A DNA stretch of 64,000 nucleotides from Prunella strophiata (taxonomy: Eukaryota; Chordata; Aves; Passeriformes; Prunellidae): NCBI GenBank assembly GCA_036583965.1, contig JAZBQD010000015.1, forward strand, positions 67,612,830 through 67,676,829. The letters are read 5' to 3'. The position numbers and the translations under genes are program-made. Below the pieces are notes generated by a model, which worked only from the letters and a program-made list of their open reading frames with translations, was not told where the DNA came from and searched no databases. The stretch's first letter is position 1; each line of letters starts with the position of its first letter. This document shows positions 60,273 to 64,000 of this stretch, piece by piece.

Positions 60273-61949
60273 CTAACTTTTTCATTTCTATGTGTTTCTC
60301 TCTCTTACAACTGCATATCTGTATGCTACATTTGTTTTACGCATTCTTTCCCACTACAGTGGAAAACCTACTTGTACTGTATCTGGAATAATAGACTGAC
60401 ATTCCTGATAAAACCACTTGGACTAAACCTACTGCAAGGTCGAGACCAAAAGAGAGAAGAGAGGCAAGGAGAGAGGATGGAAGAGGAGGGTTTTCATGGA
60501 CAGATCTTATGAATGGCCTTATCTACACAAATTTTGTGCTGTTTAGCCAGCAAACTCAATGATATAAACAGTTACAGAAAGGTTTAACTAAATAAGAATT
60601 ATGGGACATAAAGCCCCATAAAAAGTTATTTCTCCATATGTAACTAATAATTATTTTTTACAAATTATTTCTTACATTAGCTAATATATCCAGTCAAGGG
60701 AAAAACAAGTACCATCTGACTTAGACAAGCTGTGCCATGTGTAGTATATGATCAGCCTTCAATAGTCAATTCAAGCAGTTCAGATGGTTCAAAATTTTCA
60801 CACTTATATGTGAATGATTATGAATAACTAGGAGATGCATAAAGACAGGACTTAATTAATAATGCTGATTGTTTCTAATTAATTGTAGTGTTGGTGCATT
60901 CTTGACTCCATGGTAGCATATCCAGTAGTCTGTGTCAGAGCACATAATATTATTCCTATTCTTTCCTTTTTGTAGTGAAGAAATAGGAATAGCCTGACAC
61001 ATAAAAATATTTAGGATACACTATTTCCCTAATATATCAATTTCTAATGTACTGTGATTTGTACATCACAATGCAGGTGATTTGTAGTCATATAGGATAT
61101 GCAACTGTAAGTATTAGAATAACATTTTTGCTAGTACTTAAACTTTAGTTTACCACACAGAAGAGAGGTATAACTGAGAGAAAATAATCTTAAACAAACC
61201 CACAAAACAACTCCTTTATTAAAGAAAGATTACATCAAGGGCAAAAATTAATGAAATATATGAACTACTTCTTTGAGAGAAGAGGCAAAAGGAAAAAAGA
61301 CTGAGAGAAAAATGGTTTTTATTATATGACAGATTTCAGTAGATGTGCTCCCCACCTGGCTTTAGATTTCATATTGTTTTGTGGCAACTAACTATTAAAG
61401 AGAATTAGGATAAATATACAATCTTAACAAGTTAAAGCCAGATATAATTCTATTCCTCATAAAAATGCAACTATCTAGTTTCTGTTACTATCCTTTGTTT
61501 TGATGGGAAATATCAGAAAGAAAATTATTTTCATCATTACCTAAAACAAACAAAAAAAAAAGCTTGCAATATTAAACTCCTGCCCTTATTTTTGGTGTAC
61601 CTTACATCTGTTCAAAAAACCTTGCTTTTGTAAGGTAAGGGAATCCTATGCTTTCAAGGATCAATCATTACAAGGCTTAGGAGAGGTGATATAACCTCAG
61701 TCTAAATGAAAGGAAAGAGCTACAGGGCTACACATTTGTATGTTCTTCACCAACAACAAAAAAAGGGGTGGTGGATTGGACAAGATTGAGGTTGATGCTG
61801 AAGAGAAGCAACAGGCAATACTGCAGTTTTTCTCCTTTTACTGCTAAACTTCAGATCTGACTTTCTCAGAGCAGAACTCCCAGCAGTGCCAGCTTCGACC
61901 AGCCAAATTGGTGTTTCTAAAGTAGAGGCTTTCAGGTGACTTGCAGAAA

Positions 61950-61996
61950 CCACCTGTGTAATGCAGCCATTGATAGTGGTTTATCACAGCGATAAA
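61950..61996. promoter_or_regulatory. GATA-motif cluster with a 6-bp inverted pair
   Basis: TTTATC (61,980-61,985) and GATAAA (61,991-61,996) form an exact inverted pair across ACAGC, and a third TGATAG lies at 61,971-61,976. An E-box CACCTG is close by near 61,950. Paired GATA and E-box sites are a known arrangement in haematopoietic enhancers. That it works as an enhancer here is inference from motifs alone. Confidence 0.3.
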
Positions 61997-62491
61997 TAAT
62001 ACAGCATGGCTTAAGGGAAATGTTACCTTACTCCTACTGTTTGACTTTGCCAAAGAGTAGAAGCATGCAGATGGTGAGTTAGGGTGATTTGCCATAGTCT
62101 CAAATGAAGAGAAATCACTCCTCAAAATATGCTAACTCAAAAATTGGAAGAGTATGAGATTACTGGGAGTCTAGTGATGTGAACTCAGTATGCCATCTTA
62201 TGCTAGGATATGAGCCAGTTCTGGACCAGAAACCAAATGGCTGTTCTAATGTGGCACAATACACAATTCCTGAAAGGCAATGGATATTAGTTTAGTAGAT
62301 TTAACTATTGTTTCTCAACAGCTTCCAGAGTGCTCAGTTAAAACTTTGTGAGACTGAACTCACATCCATCTGCATCTTCCAAACAGATTTAACTTATGTA
62401 GCTTTGTTAATGCTGTAGAAGTTGGAGACAGAGCAAGGAATTGAATCCTGATTACCAAAAGCAGCAGGCATGCTAGTGCTGGATCATCAGT

Positions 62492-62501
62492 CCCCCCCCC
62501 C
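62492..62501. repeat. C-run (10 nt)
   Basis: Ten C in a row in AT-rich DNA. Confidence 0.9.
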
Positions 62502-64000
62502 ATTCATATTTATGAATGCCACCACTGCTCACACTGTGATTTGCTTTGCAATACTAATAGTTCCCTTGGCAAAATGGAAATCATGCAGGAGCTCATCAGT
62601 GTAAGAACAGGTGGTAGAAGCCTGCTTTTAAAATATGATCAAATGTTGTAATTTAGAAGTAGAAGGCTTACTGTTCCTGAATTTAGCTCAGAATAAAGCC
62701 AAATTGACAGCTAAGAATGTCCAGCATGGCTGAATTTTTTTCCCTTTTATGTTTTGTCACTGTGTTTATTTGGTTCTTTTGCTACCAGTGCTATTGCTTT
62801 ATTCCTTGGCAAATTTGGATCCAACAACATTTTCCTTTATGGTGCAAAAAGCTATATTTTTGCCTTATCTCGTCTTCTTCAGCCTGACAATATCAGTACC
62901 AAATCCCTAGTAAGAATGTTAATAGCTTAATGCTCTATAAAAGAGTGGGTATTGATAATATTCTCACATATCTTGTTGCCTAAGCTTTTAATGCTCTATT
63001 CCCCTGTGTTTCCAAAATTTCTTTATAAGTTTTACATATACTAAGGGATAGTTTATTCATATTTATGCCAATTACCTTTCCTCAGAGAAAAGAAGTACAC
63101 TGGTCTATTTTTTCTGGACTTTATGTTAGTTTAAAAATTGGCAACTTGTATCTATTAGAAATGTGTCTTAGTAGAAAGTAGTTTATCTTTCAGGAGAAAA
63201 CCGTAGGTTGGTAATCTGAGAATCAGTGTTCTGATCATATCCTTGTAGCAGACTTGGCATGTGCAGTAACCACAGAAGTGTCTTTACATGGTTTTTGCAT
63301 AACCTTCAGAGATCATTCCAGATGGGAGAGATGAGTTAGGAACTTCTGCAACATCCCCAAAGCTCATTCACTCAGTTTGAGACCAAGCAGCATGTCAGTT
63401 ACATGTGCTGTTATCCTTTACCAAGGACAGAAATCAGTCCAGTAATTTAGCACTTCAAAGGTCTGACTGACTTTCAGATACTACTGATCTGGTCAAAATG
63501 CTGAACAGTAACAGACTGCACATCATATTACCAATCTCTTGTGGTAGCTTGGGAAAAATTTAATATGCAGTTAAGAAGTAAAAGCATATTTTCAAGTATC
63601 ATTGGGACTATCAATCTTATTTTCATAATATTACTATCCAAAAATAAATTCTGAACTGAGGAAAAAAAAAAAAAGGCTGTCTGTTAGCATTCATTTTGGC
63701 AAAACATCTCCCACTTTTGTGTTTAGTTACTTTAGTTTAATGACTAATAATAAAAAGTCTAGAGTAAAGAAGAAAAATAATGGTGCCTACAAGAGACTAC
63801 AATAAGGTATACCCAGTATAGTCTTCAGGGAAAATTTATGTCTTTCATAGCCTCTCTTGAAGATGGAATCAATTTTTCTTTTTGCTGCCTCTTTGCCAAT
63901 TAGCCATTTTTGCACAACTCCCTTAAGTAATACCAAGCTATTTGGTATTAAGGTTTACTTCAGTCAGCAGCTCTGACTTACTGATTGAGTCAGCTTTTTT

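Larger units (their letters stand above)
60280..64000. other. AT-rich unique DNA to the window end
   Basis: No gene or clear transposon. A block at 61,740-62,120 is GC-richer, with frames of 68 and 93 codons on the minus strand that lack domains; it holds the GATA-motif cluster. A C-run lies at 62,492-62,501 and a short A-run at 63,662-63,674. Confidence 0.55.

Noticed and set aside
1..64000. tRNA, rRNA, CRISPR array, bacterial operon or phage-like cassette
   Set aside because: No cloverleaf with the conserved A and B boxes, no ribosomal sequence, no regular spacer-repeat array and no dense coding; the repeats are avian.

Overview
This window is AT-rich, gene-poor vertebrate nuclear DNA, almost certainly from a bird. 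The evidence is its repeats. There are at least nine CR1-type LINE fragments, several with the typical avian CR1 3' tail (a 'TTGGAAGGGACC' block followed by degenerate ATTCTATG-like units). There are also two long terminal repeat pieces that resemble common avian endogenous-retrovirus LTRs. I see no Alu, L1 or other mammal-type young retroposon, no bacterial gene structure, no operon and no CRISPR array.

No protein-coding gene can be called with confidence. Every long open frame (the longest is 166 codons) lacks a recognisable domain, and each is about as long as chance allows in 64 kb read in six frames. The window is best read as intergenic DNA or the inside of a very long intron. A few places carry a well-formed splice acceptor followed closely by a well-formed donor: plus strand near 12.6 kb, 22.3 kb and 51.96 kb, minus strand near 7.1 kb and 16.6 kb. 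They are listed as low-confidence candidate exons.

Layout. 1-7 kb: unique AT-rich DNA with simple repeats. 7-17 kb: unique DNA, one CR1 tail (10.9 kb), a GC-richer block with an octamer motif (15.4-15.7 kb), a palindromic AT tract (16.23 kb) and traces of an ancient palindromic repeat. 18-28 kb: CR1 tails at 18.2, 24.05 and 27.85 kb, an old CR1 reverse-transcriptase remnant (23.25-23.79 kb) and a fold-back repeat (19.3 kb). 28-45 kb: mostly unique DNA with microsatellites, one MIR-like SINE (37.4 kb) and a second fold-back repeat (43.45 kb). 45.55-46.06 kb: two LTR 3' parts joined tail-out. 49.4-50.9 kb: a decayed CR1 that keeps parts of the endonuclease and reverse transcriptase but has lost the stretch between them. 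55.5-57.1 kb: two CR1 3' ends in opposite orientation around an (AAAAT)n pentamer array. 59.8-60.1 kb: an old CR1 endonuclease-to-reverse-transcriptase linker remnant. 60.1-64 kb: unique DNA with a small GATA-motif cluster near 61.98 kb.

All family assignments rest on recalled consensus sequences, not on a search. The most unusual structure is the inverted LTR pair at 45.55-46.06 kb, which has a 6-base direct repeat on each side.
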